DNA of 64,000 nt from an uncultured Flavobacteriales bacterium (GCA_938075455.1 CALJHN010000010.1:62001-126000), one strand, 5' to 3'; positions 47,352 to 56,205 are shown, numbered from the stretch's first letter. Made by a program: numbers and translations. The notes: generated by a model not told the origin, from the letters alone.

Positions 47352-47600
47352 ATGAAAATTTATCATTCCTTATTAAATAAAATTTTAAGTTTCTTTGAGA
47401 AGCGAGCTTTCGGAGTAAGTGAGTGGCTAGGAACCAAATTTGGTATCAATCCAGCATTAGTTAGAAAGTTTTTTATCTATTTAAGCTTTGTAACTCTTGG
47501 AAGTCCACTTTTAATTTATTTTCCAATGGCTTATTTTTTAGAAAATAAGGATAAATTATATTGGAGAAAAAAAAGAAAAACTGTTTGGGATTTTAAGTAA
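47352..47600 (+). CDS. PspC-domain small membrane protein
   Basis: An 82-residue protein with the PspC-like sequence FGVSEWLGTKFGINPALVRKFFIYLSFVTLGSPLLIYFPMAYFL, containing one or two membrane segments at residues 40-65. PspC proteins sense or respond to envelope stress, but short stand-alone Bacteroidota forms have no proven role. It lies 9 bases after pyrF and 14 bases before an SDR gene, so it belongs to the same transcript. Confidence 0.8.
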   Translation: MKIYHSLLNKILSFFEKRAFGVSEWLGTKFGINPALVRKFFIYLSFVTLGSPLLIYFPMAYFLENKDKLYWRKKRKTVWDFK

Positions 47601-47614
47601 TTGGAAAGTTTAAA

Positions 47615-48532
47615 ATGGTCAAAAAGAAAATTTTAGTTACAGGAGCCAATGGGTTATTAGGTCAAAAAATCATCTACAATTTAAAAAACAGAAATGATGT
47701 TTCTTTATTGGCTTGTTCTAGAGGCGTCAATAGACTTATAGAAACTAATGGATATAAGTATATAGAACTAGATATAACCAACAAAAATCAAGTTCAAAAG
47801 GTTATATCGAAAGAAAAACCAGATGCTGTAATAAATTGTGCAGCAATGACCAATGTAGATAAATGCGAGAAAAATCAAAAAGAGTGTTGGGATATTAATG
47901 TAAATGCTGTTGAGAATATTGCAAATTCTTGTGAGTTGGTTAAGGCCCATTTATTGCATTTGAGTACAGATTTTGTTTTTGACGGAACATCAGGGCCTTA
48001 CAACGAAACTGACCAACCAAATCCCCTGCACTTCTATGCCGAATCCAAACTTAAATCTGAAGAGATTGTTCAAAAAACTTTAACCAATTGGAGTATTGCA
48101 AGGACCATTATAATTTATGGAATTACTGATAATATGAGCCGCTCTAATATTGTTTTGTGGGCTAAAAGTGAAATTGACAAAGGAAATACCATTAATGTAG
48201 TAAAGGATCAATATAGGTCTCCAACATTAGCAGAAGATTTAGCAAAAGGTTGTATATCTATTATTGATAAGTCAACCTATGGATTATACCATCTTTCTGG
48301 ACCAAAAACTTACAGTATTTTAGATTTAGTTTATCAAGTCGCAGATTTTTATAATTTAGATAAATCATTAATAAACCCTGTTACTTCAGCATCTTTAAAT
48401 CAGCCTGCTAAAAGACCATTAATTACGGGTTTCGATATTGGTAAAGCAAAGAGGGATTTAGATTATAGCCCTGTGGATTTTACAGAAGGAATAAAAATAA
48501 TGCACCAACAAATAAAAAAATATGAAGTTTAA
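47615..48532 (+). CDS. SDR-family sugar-nucleotide oxidoreductase (RmlD-like)
   Basis: A 305-residue extended short-chain dehydrogenase. VTGANGLLGQKII is the NAD(P)-binding loop, INCAAMTNVDKCEKNQ and LHLSTDFVFDG are the RmlD/dTDP-4-dehydrorhamnose reductase-type blocks, and YAESK is the catalytic YxxxK. The LYHLSGPKTYSILDLVYQVADF part forms the substrate domain. No rml genes are adjacent, so a rhamnose role is not shown. Its end overlaps the next gene by 11 bases. Confidence 0.85.
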   Translation: MVKKKILVTGANGLLGQKIIYNLKNRNDVSLLACSRGVNRLIETNGYKYIELDITNKNQVQKVISKEKPDAVINCAAMTNVDKCEKNQKECWDINVNAVENIANSCELVKAHLLHLSTDFVFDGTSGPYNETDQPNPLHFYAESKLKSEEIVQKTLTNWSIARTIIIYGITDNMSRSNIVLWAKSEIDKGNTINVVKDQYRSPTLAEDLAKGCISIIDKSTYGLYHLSGPKTYSILDLVYQVADFYNLDKSLINPVTSASLNQPAKRPLITGFDIGKAKRDLDYSPVDFTEGIKIMHQQIKKYEV

Positions 48533-50129
48533 AATATCTACCATCTTGTTAATGATATTACCAAATTTTATTTTGGGACAATTCCAACAAGCTACTGAAA
48601 TGGGGTTAGATCAAAAAATTGACAAAGCCTTTAAACCCTTTTCTGATTTTGTTTCAAACGTTGTATTTTTTGAGGTGTTTAACGGAGCACCATTTGTAAT
48701 AGTATTATTGGTTTTTAGTGCCATGTTCTTTACCTTATATTTTGGATTTCCAAATATTAAATATTTTGGAAAAGCTATAGGTGTTGTAAGAGGTAAATAC
48801 GACCATGTAGATAAACCTAGCTCTGCAAATTCAGACTTGGCAGTAGATGGAGATATAAAAGACACAATTTCTGACGAAAGTAAACAAGGGGAGGTAACAC
48901 ATTTTCAAGCATTAGCAACAGCTGTTTCAGGAACAGTAGGAAATGGTAATATTGCTGGTGTTGCTCTAGCAATTGCTCTTGGTGGACCGGGAGCAACTTT
49001 CTGGATGATTATTTGTGGTTTATTGGGAATGTCTACAAAATTTGTGGAATGTACATTAGGTGTTCAATATAGAGACATAGGGGAAGATGGTACTGTTTAT
49101 GGAGGCCCCATGTATTATTTAAGCAAAGGATTAAAAGAAAAAGGTTTTAAAACACTTGGAAAAATAACTGCAGTATTATTTGCAATTTTTTGTATAGGAG
49201 GTTCTTTTGGTGGTGGTAATGCAGCACAATCCAATCAAGCTACAATAGTCATTAAAGACTTACTTGGCTTAGACAGTACAAGTGCAGGTGCAGTAATTGG
49301 AATTATTTTAGCATTGCTTGTTGGTATTATAATAATCGGGGGCATAAAAAGAATAGCATCAGTTACAGAAAAAATTGTTCCTTTTATGGCATTACTTTAT
49401 TTACTAGCCTGTATGTATATTATTGTTCTCAATTTTAATCTAGTGGACAATGCCTTTAGTCTTATAATTACTCAAGCATTTAACCCAAAGGCAATAGGTG
49501 TTGGTGGAGTTATTGGTGTTTTGCTCGTTGGTTTTAAAAGAGCTGCTTTTTCAAATGAAGCTGGTGCTGGTTCTGCATCGATTGCACATTCTGCCGTTAA
49601 AACAAAATATTCTGCATCTGAAGGACTTGTTGCTTTATTAGAACCATTTATCGATACTGTGGTTATTTGCACAATGACAGCTTTAGTAATTATCATTTTT
49701 AATTTTGGTGGTGCATTTGAGTATGGAGGTACCAACGGATCTGTTTTAATTGATGGCGTTGCATATGAGGGAGCGGGAATAACCTCTATGGCATTTGCTG
49801 AGTATATTCCTTATTCAAATGTTTTTCTAACAATTGCAGTTGTATTATTTGCTGTTTCAACGATGATATCATGGTCTTATTATGGTCTTCAGTCATGGAA
49901 ATATCTATTTGGTAGAGGAAGAGCAGCAGATTTAACTTACAAAGTTCTTTTCTTGGTTTTTGTTATTATTGGTGCTGCAGCAAGTATGAATTCTATTTGG
50001 GCATTTTCAGATGCTATGATATTTGCTATGGTTTTTCCAAATATGGTTGGACTTTATTTTTTATTTCCAGTAGTCAAAAAACAACTTGCTAGATATTTAG
50101 ACGCTATTAATAATGAAGGAGAATCTTGA
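48522..50129 (+). CDS. Sodium:alanine/glycine symporter (AGCS family)
   Basis: A 535-residue inner-membrane carrier with about eleven helices. The family signature regions are visible: ALATAVSGTVGNGNIAGVALAIALGGPGATFWM, GPMYYLSKGLKEKGF, and KRAAFSNEAGAGSASIAHSAVK. It imports alanine or glycine with sodium or protons. An N-terminal stretch (about 45 residues) including a signal-like hydrophobic run, and a charged loop at residues 90-125, extend the family core. It overlaps the SDR gene by 11 bases. Confidence 0.92.
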   Translation: MKFKISTILLMILPNFILGQFQQATEMGLDQKIDKAFKPFSDFVSNVVFFEVFNGAPFVIVLLVFSAMFFTLYFGFPNIKYFGKAIGVVRGKYDHVDKPSSANSDLAVDGDIKDTISDESKQGEVTHFQALATAVSGTVGNGNIAGVALAIALGGPGATFWMIICGLLGMSTKFVECTLGVQYRDIGEDGTVYGGPMYYLSKGLKEKGFKTLGKITAVLFAIFCIGGSFGGGNAAQSNQATIVIKDLLGLDSTSAGAVIGIILALLVGIIIIGGIKRIASVTEKIVPFMALLYLLACMYIIVLNFNLVDNAFSLIITQAFNPKAIGVGGVIGVLLVGFKRAAFSNEAGAGSASIAHSAVKTKYSASEGLVALLEPFIDTVVICTMTALVIIIFNFGGAFEYGGTNGSVLIDGVAYEGAGITSMAFAEYIPYSNVFLTIAVVLFAVSTMISWSYYGLQSWKYLFGRGRAADLTYKVLFLVFVIIGAAASMNSIWAFSDAMIFAMVFPNMVGLYFLFPVVKKQLARYLDAINNEGES

Positions 50130-50144
50130 TGTTTAAATTGGGCA

Positions 50145-51206
50145 ATGAAGTTTAATATACTTTACTCGCCTTCTCAGCGTAGAGGAATTATCTTTCTTCT
50201 TATAATTTTCATTTCATATTTTATTTTTCTTTTTTATGAAAGAAATTCTTTAGAAAACATTTCTCCAATAGTTGTTGTGGAGAGTGAGATAATAGAGACT
50301 TTAGAATTTGAAAAGCCCATTATTATCCCCGAAAATAGAAATCCTAATTTTTGGAAAAGAAAAGATTGGATTAAGTTAGGCTTCTCTAATTCTCAAATTA
50401 AGATAATTGAAAATTATCAGAAAAAGTTAAATATTTTCACCACTAAAAAACAACTATTGAAATGCTATGCATTTAATGAAATAGAAAGAAAAATGTTAGA
50501 TTCGATCGTTGTAATTCATAAAAAAACAAATAAGTCAGAGTTTAAAAAGCCCTTTGTATTTCTTTTAAGATCTAAAAGTCCCAACTATGATTTGAAAAAT
50601 TATTTTGACACAATTTATTATAACAAAAACTCTAAAGGGGTTTTTAGTTATTATGTTTCAAATTCTAAAACAAACAACTTTTCAGCAATCAAGAATTGTT
50701 TAAATGGTCAAAAGCCTAAGGTTTATAGTTTAAATCCCAGAAACTTGAGAATGATTTTAAGAAAACCACAAAAAATTTATAAATCTAAAACTTCAATAAA
50801 ATCAAAATTTATTGTAAATATTAATATGGCAGATAGCTTGCAGTGGAGAAAGCTTCGTGGAGTTGGTGCTAAAAGATCCATACATATTTTAAATTATAAA
50901 AATGCTCTTGGTGGATTTGTTCGTATTTCTCAGGTAAATGAAGTATTTAGTATTAATGATAGTCTTTTTAAAAGCTTTGAGAGATTTCTTACTATAAAAG
51001 ATTCTAGTTTGGTAAAAATTAATATAAATACTTGTTTAGCAAAACAATTAAAAAACCACCCTTATATTAATTGGAATCTTGCTAATTCAATAGTTAATTT
51101 TAGGGAACAACATGGGTGTTTCAAATTATTGGAGGATTTAAAAAAAATCCATATTCTAGATAATAAATTATATTATAAAATCGTACCTTACCTAACCATA
51201 CAGTAA
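50145..51206 (+). CDS. Membrane-anchored helix-hairpin-helix (ComEA-like) protein
   Basis: A 353-residue protein with one membrane helix (about residues 14-28) and an extracytoplasmic part. Three helix-hairpin-helix units can be read: one around residues 60-125 (NPNFWKRKDWIKLGFSNSQIK), one around 225-285 (NMADSLQWRKLRGVGAKRSIHILNYK) and one around 290-350 (ININTCLAKQLKNHPYINWNLANSI). Related ComEA domains bind DNA in uptake; this multi-HhH form is common in Bacteroidota without proven function. It lies 15 bases after the symporter. Confidence 0.82.
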   Translation: MKFNILYSPSQRRGIIFLLIIFISYFIFLFYERNSLENISPIVVVESEIIETLEFEKPIIIPENRNPNFWKRKDWIKLGFSNSQIKIIENYQKKLNIFTTKKQLLKCYAFNEIERKMLDSIVVIHKKTNKSEFKKPFVFLLRSKSPNYDLKNYFDTIYYNKNSKGVFSYYVSNSKTNNFSAIKNCLNGQKPKVYSLNPRNLRMILRKPQKIYKSKTSIKSKFIVNINMADSLQWRKLRGVGAKRSIHILNYKNALGGFVRISQVNEVFSINDSLFKSFERFLTIKDSSLVKININTCLAKQLKNHPYINWNLANSIVNFREQHGCFKLLEDLKKIHILDNKLYYKIVPYLTIQ

Positions 51207-51216
51207 TTCTGTAGAA

Positions 51217-51744
51217 TTGAATTTAAAACAGGAAATTAAAAGTCATATAAGGGATGTAAAAGATTTCCCTAAAAAAGGTGTTATTTTTAAAGATATCACC
51301 CCAGTTCTTAAAAACCCTCTACTTTGCTCCAATATAGTTAAACAACTCTCTAGTTACTTGACACCTAAAACCACCCATGTAGTTGGTGTTGAAAGTAGAG
51401 GGTTTCTATTTGGTCTACCTTTAACAATTGAAAATAATCTTTCCTTTGTTTTGATAAGAAAAAAAGGGAAACTTCCCTATAAAACCATATCAACTGATTA
51501 TGATTTAGAGTATGGAAAAGCAACCATTGAAATGAACACCAATGATATTGGTCTAGGAGACAGAGTTGTGATTCACGATGATTTGCTTGCTACTGGGGGG
51601 ACTGCAATTGCTGCTGCAAAATTGGTAATTCAACAAGGGGCAATAGTAGATGGATTTTCATTTGTCGTAGAGCTTGATTTTTTAAAAGGAAGAGAAAGAT
51701 TAGATGAATTTTCAAAAAACATAAACAGTATTGTAAATTATTAA
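51217..51744 (+). CDS. apt: Adenine phosphoribosyltransferase
   Basis: A 175-residue purine-salvage enzyme forming AMP from adenine and PRPP. Type I PRTase marks: IRDVKDFPKKGVIFKDITPVL at the start, GVESRGFLFG, LIRKKGKLPYKTI, and the PRPP loop VVIHDDLLATGGTAIAA. The start is TTG at 51217, 10 bases after the previous stop, and gives the standard family N-terminus. Confidence 0.95.
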   Translation: MNLKQEIKSHIRDVKDFPKKGVIFKDITPVLKNPLLCSNIVKQLSSYLTPKTTHVVGVESRGFLFGLPLTIENNLSFVLIRKKGKLPYKTISTDYDLEYGKATIEMNTNDIGLGDRVVIHDDLLATGGTAIAAAKLVIQQGAIVDGFSFVVELDFLKGRERLDEFSKNINSIVNY

Positions 51745-51756
51745 AACTTATTTGAT

Positions 51757-52902
51757 ATGAATTTTGACCATTCAGAAGACCAGCTGATGATTCAGCAAAT
51801 GACTCAAGACTTTGCAAAAAAAGAAATTTTGCCATACATTAATTTCTGGGACGAAAAACAGTATTTTCCAATAGAGTTATTCAAAAAAGCTGGCAAACAA
51901 GGATTAATGGGAGTTTTAGTTCCAGAAAAGTTTGGAGGTTCTGGATTAGGTTATGAAGAATATATTTTGGTTATTAAAGAAATTTCTAAGTTTTGTGGTG
52001 CTATTGGCTTATCCATTGCAGCTCATAATTCCCTTTGTGTCAACCATTTACTGAAGTTTGGAAATGAAAATCAAAAAAATAAATGGCTTCCAAAGTTGTC
52101 TTCTGGTCAATGGATCGGAGCATGGGGACTTACAGAACCCAATACTGGTTCAGATGCAATGAGAATGAAATGTGTTGCGGAACAAGATGGAGATTATTGG
52201 GTGATTAATGGTTCTAAAAACTTTATTACTCATGGGATTTCAGGAGATATTATTGTAGTGATAGTGAGAACTGGAGATTTGCTTGATTCTCATGGAATGA
52301 CTGCTTTTGCTGTGGAGCGGGGGGCAAAAGGCTTTCTTTCAGGAAAGAAAGAAAATAAGTTAGGAATGAGAGCCTCTGAAACGGCAGAAGTAATTTTCGA
52401 TAATTGTAGAGTCCATAAAGACAATATTATTGGCAGTGTTGGTGAAGGATTTATCCAGTCTATGAAAATTTTAGATGGTGGAAGAATTTCGATTGGAGCT
52501 ATGGCATTAGGCATGGCTGAAGGGGCTTTAGAAGCGTCAATATCCTATTCAAAAGAAAGAGAACAGTTTGGTAAGCCAATAAGTAAGTTTCAAGGCATAT
52601 CCTTTAAATTGGCAGAAATGGCAACGGAGATTGAAGCATCAAAAATGTTGCTTTTCAAAGCAGCATCTAAAATGTTATCAAATTCAAAAGATGCTAATTA
52701 TCATTCTGCAATTGCCAAATTTAAAGCTTCTGAAGTGGCTGTTTCTGTTGCTAACGATGCAGTTCAGATTTTTGGTGGTTACGGATATTCAAAAGAATAT
52801 CCAGTTGAAAAATTTTATAGAGACTCTAAATTAAGTACAATTGGAGAGGGGACATCAGAAATTCAAAAGCTAGTAATTTCAAGAGCTTTACTAAATAATT
52901 AA
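51757..52902 (+). CDS. Acyl-CoA dehydrogenase (short/branched-chain type)
   Basis: A 381-residue FAD enzyme catalysing alpha-beta oxidation of acyl-CoA. Motifs: DHSEDQLMIQQMTQDFAKKEI, GAWGLTEPNTGSDAMRM, KNFITHGISGDI, REQFGKPISKFQGISFKLAEM and AVQIFGGYGYSKEYPVEKFYRDSK. The catalytic Glu is in TIGEGTSEIQKL. It resembles the butyryl-CoA/short-chain group and differs from the glutaryl-CoA type at 8.9 kb. Exact chain-length preference cannot be read. Confidence 0.92.
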   Translation: MNFDHSEDQLMIQQMTQDFAKKEILPYINFWDEKQYFPIELFKKAGKQGLMGVLVPEKFGGSGLGYEEYILVIKEISKFCGAIGLSIAAHNSLCVNHLLKFGNENQKNKWLPKLSSGQWIGAWGLTEPNTGSDAMRMKCVAEQDGDYWVINGSKNFITHGISGDIIVVIVRTGDLLDSHGMTAFAVERGAKGFLSGKKENKLGMRASETAEVIFDNCRVHKDNIIGSVGEGFIQSMKILDGGRISIGAMALGMAEGALEASISYSKEREQFGKPISKFQGISFKLAEMATEIEASKMLLFKAASKMLSNSKDANYHSAIAKFKASEVAVSVANDAVQIFGGYGYSKEYPVEKFYRDSKLSTIGEGTSEIQKLVISRALLNN

Positions 52903-52909
52903 ATTTCTT

Positions 52910-52940
52910 TTTGGAGATTTATTTTAATTGTATACATTTG
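52910..52940 (+). promoter_or_regulatory. Promoter of rpsU
   Basis: TTTG at 52910-52913, a 19-base spacer, and the exact box TACATTTG at 52933-52940. It is the best complete match to the Bacteroidota promoter consensus in the window. The leader before the rpsU ATG would be about 13 bases and has no Shine-Dalgarno. Confidence 0.75.
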
Positions 52941-52959
52941 TCGCCTATAAAAATGAAAC

Positions 52960-53148
52960 ATGTTACAGATTCCAGTAAAAGAAGGAGAGTCAATTGAAAG
53001 AGCTCTTAAAAAGTACAAAAAGAAATTTGAAAGAACTGGCGTTCTCAAAGAGCTAAGGGAAAGAAAAGAGCATACTAAAAAATCTATCATTCGAAGACAG
53101 CAAGTTATAAAGGCTGAATATGTAGAAAAGCTTAAAGCTGCAGAATAA
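52960..53148 (+). CDS. rpsU: Small ribosomal subunit protein bS21
   Basis: A 62-residue basic protein: MLQIPVKEGESIERALKKYKKK, then FERTGVLKELRERKEH. This is bS21, located near the 3' end of 16S rRNA; in Flavobacteriia ribosomes it helps hide the anti-Shine-Dalgarno sequence. ATG 52960 fits the family; an ATG at 52953 is out of frame. It has its own strong promoter and a clear terminator, so it is a single-gene transcript. Confidence 0.95.
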   Translation: MLQIPVKEGESIERALKKYKKKFERTGVLKELRERKEHTKKSIIRRQQVIKAEYVEKLKAAE

Positions 53149-53170
53149 AACATTTAAAATCTTATTTTGT

Positions 53171-53197
53171 GAGGGCTTAGTGCCCTCTTTTTTTTTA
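53171..53197 (+). terminator. Intrinsic terminator after rpsU
   Basis: GAGGGC-TTAGT-GCCCTC hairpin (53171-53187), six perfect G+C-rich pairs, directly followed by nine T. It is the clearest intrinsic terminator in the window and separates rpsU from xerC. Confidence 0.88.
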
Positions 53198-53214
53198 TAT
53201 TACACTAACTAAAA

Positions 53215-54108
53215 TTGTTTTTATTGGGTAATATAACTTTAATCAAAAATTTTCTAGATTATTTAATAATAGAAAAAAGATACTCTGTTCATACTACAAT
53301 CTCATATAGAAATGATTTAAATCAATTCAATTTATATCTTTCGGAATTTTATTCTGATATAGAATTTCATAAAGTTGAAATGATTCATGTTAGGAGTTAC
53401 ATGGTTCATTTGTTAGACGCTAAATTAGCGAAATCTACCGTTGCTAGAAAAGTAAGCAGCATAAAATCACTTTTTAAGTTTTTGAAAAAAGAACAACTTA
53501 TTTCTTCTTCTCCAGTTCAATTATTAGAAATACCAAAACTAGATAGTCGTTTGCCTGTTTTTTTAAAGGAAGAGGAGGTGGTAAATTTATTTGAAGAATT
53601 TAACTTCAAAAATTCTTTTAGTGGAAAGAGGGATAAAATGATATTATATTTTTTTTATCAAACTGGAATAAGACTTTCAGAATTGATAGGCTTAAAAGAT
53701 ATGGACGTGAGAAACGGAGAGTTAAAAGTTCTAGGTAAAAGAAATAAAGAGAGAATAATTCCTTTGTCAAATAATATTCAACCCTTAATTGATCAATATC
53801 TAGATTTGAAAGTCGAATTGGGATTTGAAAAAAAGTACTTTTTTGTTACTGATAAGGGCAATAAACTTTATGAAAAGTTTGTTTACAGAAAAGTAAATCA
53901 TTATATTTCTATAGTGTCAAGCAAACAAAAAAAGAGTCCACACATATTAAGACATACTTTTGCTACCCATATGTTAAATAATGGGGCTGATTTAAATTCA
54001 ATTAAAGAAATTTTAGGTCATGAAAACCTTTCAGCGACACAAGTATATACCCATAATTCTTTTCAAAAATTAAAATCTATTCACAAACAGTCACATCCTC
54101 GTGGCTAA
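53215..54108 (+). CDS. xerC: Tyrosine recombinase XerC/XerD
   Basis: A 297-residue site-specific recombinase resolving chromosome dimers at dif. The SAM-like N-terminal domain has FLDYLIIEKRYSVHTTISYRNDL. Catalytic residues are visible: Arg in TGIRLSELIGLKD, Lys in VLGKRNKERIIP, HxxR in HILRHTFATHML, His in LGHENLSATQVY and the nucleophile Tyr in that same block. TTG 53215 or TTG 53224 could start it; there is no ATG in the conserved N-terminus. XerC versus XerD cannot be settled here. Confidence 0.92.
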   Translation: MFLLGNITLIKNFLDYLIIEKRYSVHTTISYRNDLNQFNLYLSEFYSDIEFHKVEMIHVRSYMVHLLDAKLAKSTVARKVSSIKSLFKFLKKEQLISSSPVQLLEIPKLDSRLPVFLKEEEVVNLFEEFNFKNSFSGKRDKMILYFFYQTGIRLSELIGLKDMDVRNGELKVLGKRNKERIIPLSNNIQPLIDQYLDLKVELGFEKKYFFVTDKGNKLYEKFVYRKVNHYISIVSSKQKKSPHILRHTFATHMLNNGADLNSIKEILGHENLSATQVYTHNSFQKLKSIHKQSHPRG

Positions 54109-54119
54109 AATTTTATATT

Positions 54120-54422
54120 ATGCAAGTAAAAGTTCAATCTATCCAATTTTCAGCCGATCAAAAACTATTAAATTTTGTAAGTCAAAAAGTTAACAAACTC
54201 AATTTATTTTTTGGTAATATTCTAGTTTCTGAGGTTTTTTTAAAAATAATTAGGGCAAATTCAAATAATAATAAGCTTGTTGAAATTAAAATTAATATTC
54301 CTGGCAAAGAGCTTTTTGCAAGAAAAAAATCTAAATCCTTCGAAGAGGCTACAGATGAGGCTGTTGATGCACTTAGAAGGCAAATCAATAAACATAAAGG
54401 AAAAAACAGGATAAAAAACTAA
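54120..54422 (+). CDS. hpf: Ribosome hibernation-promoting factor (short HPF/RaiA family)
   Basis: A 100-residue protein: MQVKVQSIQFSADQKLLNFVSQKVNKL at the start and FEEATDEAVDALRRQINKHKGK at the end, the standard one-domain HPF/YfiA fold. It binds the 30S decoding region and helps keep ribosomes inactive in poor growth. It lies 11 bases after the recombinase and before the tRNA cluster, surrounded by translation genes. Confidence 0.92.
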   Translation: MQVKVQSIQFSADQKLLNFVSQKVNKLNLFFGNILVSEVFLKIIRANSNNNKLVEIKINIPGKELFARKKSKSFEEATDEAVDALRRQINKHKGKNRIKN

Positions 54423-54435
54423 TTTTTTTCCTCAC

Positions 54436-54469
54436 TTTGTAAGATATACTGTTTCTTTTTATAAATTTG
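54436..54469 (+). promoter_or_regulatory. Promoter of the tRNA-Thr/tRNA-Tyr unit
   Basis: TTTG at 54436-54439, a 22-base spacer and the exact box TAAATTTG at 54462-54469. It ends 30 bases before the first tRNA. Confidence 0.65.
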
Positions 54470-54499
54470 CACACCTTTTCTGCAAAGCAAGGGTAAATT

Positions 54500-54573
54500 G
54501 CCGATGTAGCTCAGCTGGCTAGAGCAGCTGATTTGTAATCAGCAGGTCGTGGGTTCGAGTCCCTCCATCGGCT
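54500..54573 (+). tRNA. tRNA-Thr (anticodon TGT)
   Basis: A 74-base cloverleaf. Acceptor arms GCCGATG and CATCGGC pair fully; the anticodon stem GCTGA/TCAGC encloses TTTGTAA with anticodon TGT (reads ACA). The T arm has GGGTTCGAGTCCC. CCA is not encoded. Confidence 0.95.
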
Positions 54574-54601
54574 TTAAGTTCTTTTCATAAAAAGTATTTC
54601 A

Positions 54602-54683
54602 GGGGAGATACTCAAGCGGTCAACGAGGTCAGACTGTAAATCTGATGGCTTCGCCTTCGCAGGTTCGAATCCTGCTCTCCCCA
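54602..54683 (+). tRNA. tRNA-Tyr (anticodon GTA)
   Basis: An 82-base class II tRNA with a long variable arm. Acceptor GGGGAGA pairs with TCTCCCC; anticodon stem TCAGA/TCTGA encloses CTGTAAA with anticodon GTA. T arm GCAGGTTCGAATCCTGC. CCA is not encoded in full. Confidence 0.95.
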
Positions 54684-54765
54684 CCTAAGCCAATACCAAT
54701 GTGGCATAATATCATTATTTATAGGTATAGATATGTTATTATGTATTACATTTGTGGTCCATTTT
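54684..54765 (+). other. Spacer with internal promoter before tRNA-Gly
   Basis: This 82-base gap is long for the tRNA cluster. It holds an exact TACATTTG box at 54747-54754, 11 bases before tRNA-Gly, and no ORF worth calling. The box probably restarts transcription for tRNA-Gly, tRNA-Thr and tuf. Confidence 0.5.
54747..54754 (+). promoter_or_regulatory. TAnnTTTG promoter box for tRNA-Gly/tRNA-Thr/tuf
   Basis: TACATTTG, exact consensus, 11 bases upstream of tRNA-Gly. No promoter box is seen between tRNA-Thr(GGT) and tuf, so tuf is probably transcribed from here and from the upstream tRNA promoter. Confidence 0.55.
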
Positions 54766-54838
54766 GCGGGAGTAGCTCAGTTGGTAGAGCATCAGCCTTC
54801 CAAGCTGAGGGTCGCGAGTTCGAATCTCGTCTCCCGCT
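54766..54838 (+). tRNA. tRNA-Gly (anticodon TCC)
   Basis: A 73-base cloverleaf: acceptor GCGGGAG pairs with CTCCCGC, anticodon stem TCAGC/GCTGA encloses CTTCCAA with anticodon TCC (reads GGA), T arm GCGAGTTCGAATCTCGT. Confidence 0.95.
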
Positions 54839-54854
54839 CTTTTTTAATGGAACT

Positions 54855-54926
54855 GCCGATGTAGCTCAGGGGTAGAGCGCTTCCTTGGTAAGGAAGAGGT
54901 CACGGGTTCAACTCCCGTCATTGGCT
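54855..54926 (+). tRNA. tRNA-Thr (anticodon GGT)
   Basis: A 72-base cloverleaf: acceptor GCCGATG pairs with CATTGGC including one G-T pair, anticodon stem CTTCC/GGAAG encloses TTGGTAA with anticodon GGT (reads ACC). It shares its first 15 bases with tRNA-Thr(TGT) upstream. Confidence 0.95.
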
Positions 54927-55002
54927 CATTTGCTTAACGGCATTTAAATAAAATAAATTAATAAATAAATAAAAATAAATTAGAAACTAAACAACAAAAG
55001 AA

Positions 55003-56184
55003 ATGGCAAAAGAAAATTTCGAAAGAACCAAACCGCATGTAAACGTAGGTACCATAGGTCACGTAGATCATGGAAAAACCACCCTTACTGCAGCAATTTC
55101 TAAAGTGCTTTCTGATGCAGGACTAGCTAGTAAGCAAGATTTCGATCAGATTGATAATGCACCTGAAGAAAAAGAAAGAGGTATTACAATTAATACTGCT
55201 CATATTGAATATGAAACTGAAAATCGTCACTATGCTCACGTTGACTGTCCAGGTCACGCTGATTATGTTAAAAACATGGTTACTGGTGCAGCTCAAATGG
55301 ATGGTGGAATTTTAGTATGTGCAGCAACAGATGGTCCAATGCCCCAAACTAGAGAACACATTTTATTAGCAAAGCAGGTAAATGTTCCTAGACTTGTTGT
55401 ATTTATGAATAAAACTGATTTAGTAGATGATGATGAATTAATTGAATTAGTAGAAATGGAATTAGGTGATTTATTGGAATCTTATGATTTTAATGATACT
55501 CCTATTATTAAGGGGTCTGCTTTAGGAGCTCTTAATGGTGAACAATCTGGTGTAGATTCAGTTATGGAGTTAATGAAAACTGTAGACACTTGGATTGAAA
55601 CGCCGGTAAGAGACGAAGCTAAAGCTTTTTTAATGTCTGTTGAAGATGTGTTTTCTATTACTGGTAGAGGAACTGTGGCAACGGGCGCTATTGAAACAGG
55701 AATTATTAGAACAGGTGATCCTGTAGATATTGTTGGTTTGAGTGAAGAAAAAATGTCTTCTACTGTAACTGGAGTTGAAATGTTTAGAAAAATTCTTGAT
55801 GAAGGTAGAGCTGGTGAAAACTGTGGTTTGCTTTTAAGAGGAATTGAAAAAGAACAAATCAAAAGAGGAATGGTTATAGCTAAACCAGGTTCTATTACAC
55901 CTCATGCTAAATTTAAAGCTGAAGTATACATACTGAAAAAAGAAGAGGGTGGAAGACACACTCCATTTCACAATAATTACAGACCGCAGTTTTATTTCAG
56001 AACATTAGATGTTACTGGAACAATTCAACTAGAGTCTGGTAGAGAAATGGTGATGCCTGGTGATAATGTTACTATAGATGTAGAACTTATTACTGGTGTT
56101 GCTATGGATATTGGTCTAAGATTTGCAATTAGAGAGGGTGGAAGAACTGTTGGTGCAGGTCAGGTAACTGAAATTTTAGATTAA
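55003..56184 (+). CDS. tuf: Elongation factor Tu
   Basis: A 393-residue GTPase that brings aminoacyl-tRNA to the ribosome. G1 is GHVDHGKT (residues 19-26), switch [15 protein letters not shown]4 NKTD, G5 SALGA, and the effector threonine lies in [10 protein letters not shown]. Domains 2 and 3 follow with [13 protein letters not shown] and [16 protein letters not shown]. Length is exactly the family norm. It follows tRNA-Thr by 76 bases and precedes tRNA-Trp-secE-nusG, an arrangement kept in many bacteria. Confidence 0.98.
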   Translation: MAKENFERTKPHVNVGTIGHVDHGKTTLTAAISKVLSDAGLASKQDFDQIDNAPEEKERGITINTAHIEYETENRHYAHVDCPGHADYVKNMVTGAAQMDGGILVCAATDGPMPQTREHILLAKQVNVPRLVVFMNKTDLVDDDELIELVEMELGDLLESYDFNDTPIIKGSALGALNGEQSGVDSVMELMKTVDTWIETPVRDEAKAFLMSVEDVFSITGRGTVATGAIETGIIRTGDPVDIVGLSEEKMSSTVTGVEMFRKILDEGRAGENCGLLLRGIEKEQIKRGMVIAKPGSITPHAKFKAEVYILKKEEGGRHTPFHNNYRPQFYFRTLDVTGTIQLESGREMVMPGDNVTIDVELITGVAMDIGLRFAIREGGRTVGAGQVTEILD

Positions 56185-56205
56185 TATAAATAAAAGTTTG
56201 TGTTG

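Noticed and set aside
52899..53153. 84-codon minus-strand frame opposite rpsU
   Set aside because: It is the complement of rpsU and its promoter; rpsU has a consensus promoter, family match and terminator.
54645..54875. 76-codon frame spanning tRNA-Tyr, tRNA-Gly and part of tRNA-Thr
   Set aside because: It translates tRNA genes; the apparent protein is an artefact seen in many genomes.
55482..55862. 126-codon antisense frame inside tuf
   Set aside because: Opposite a highly conserved gene, with no promoter or recognisable domain.
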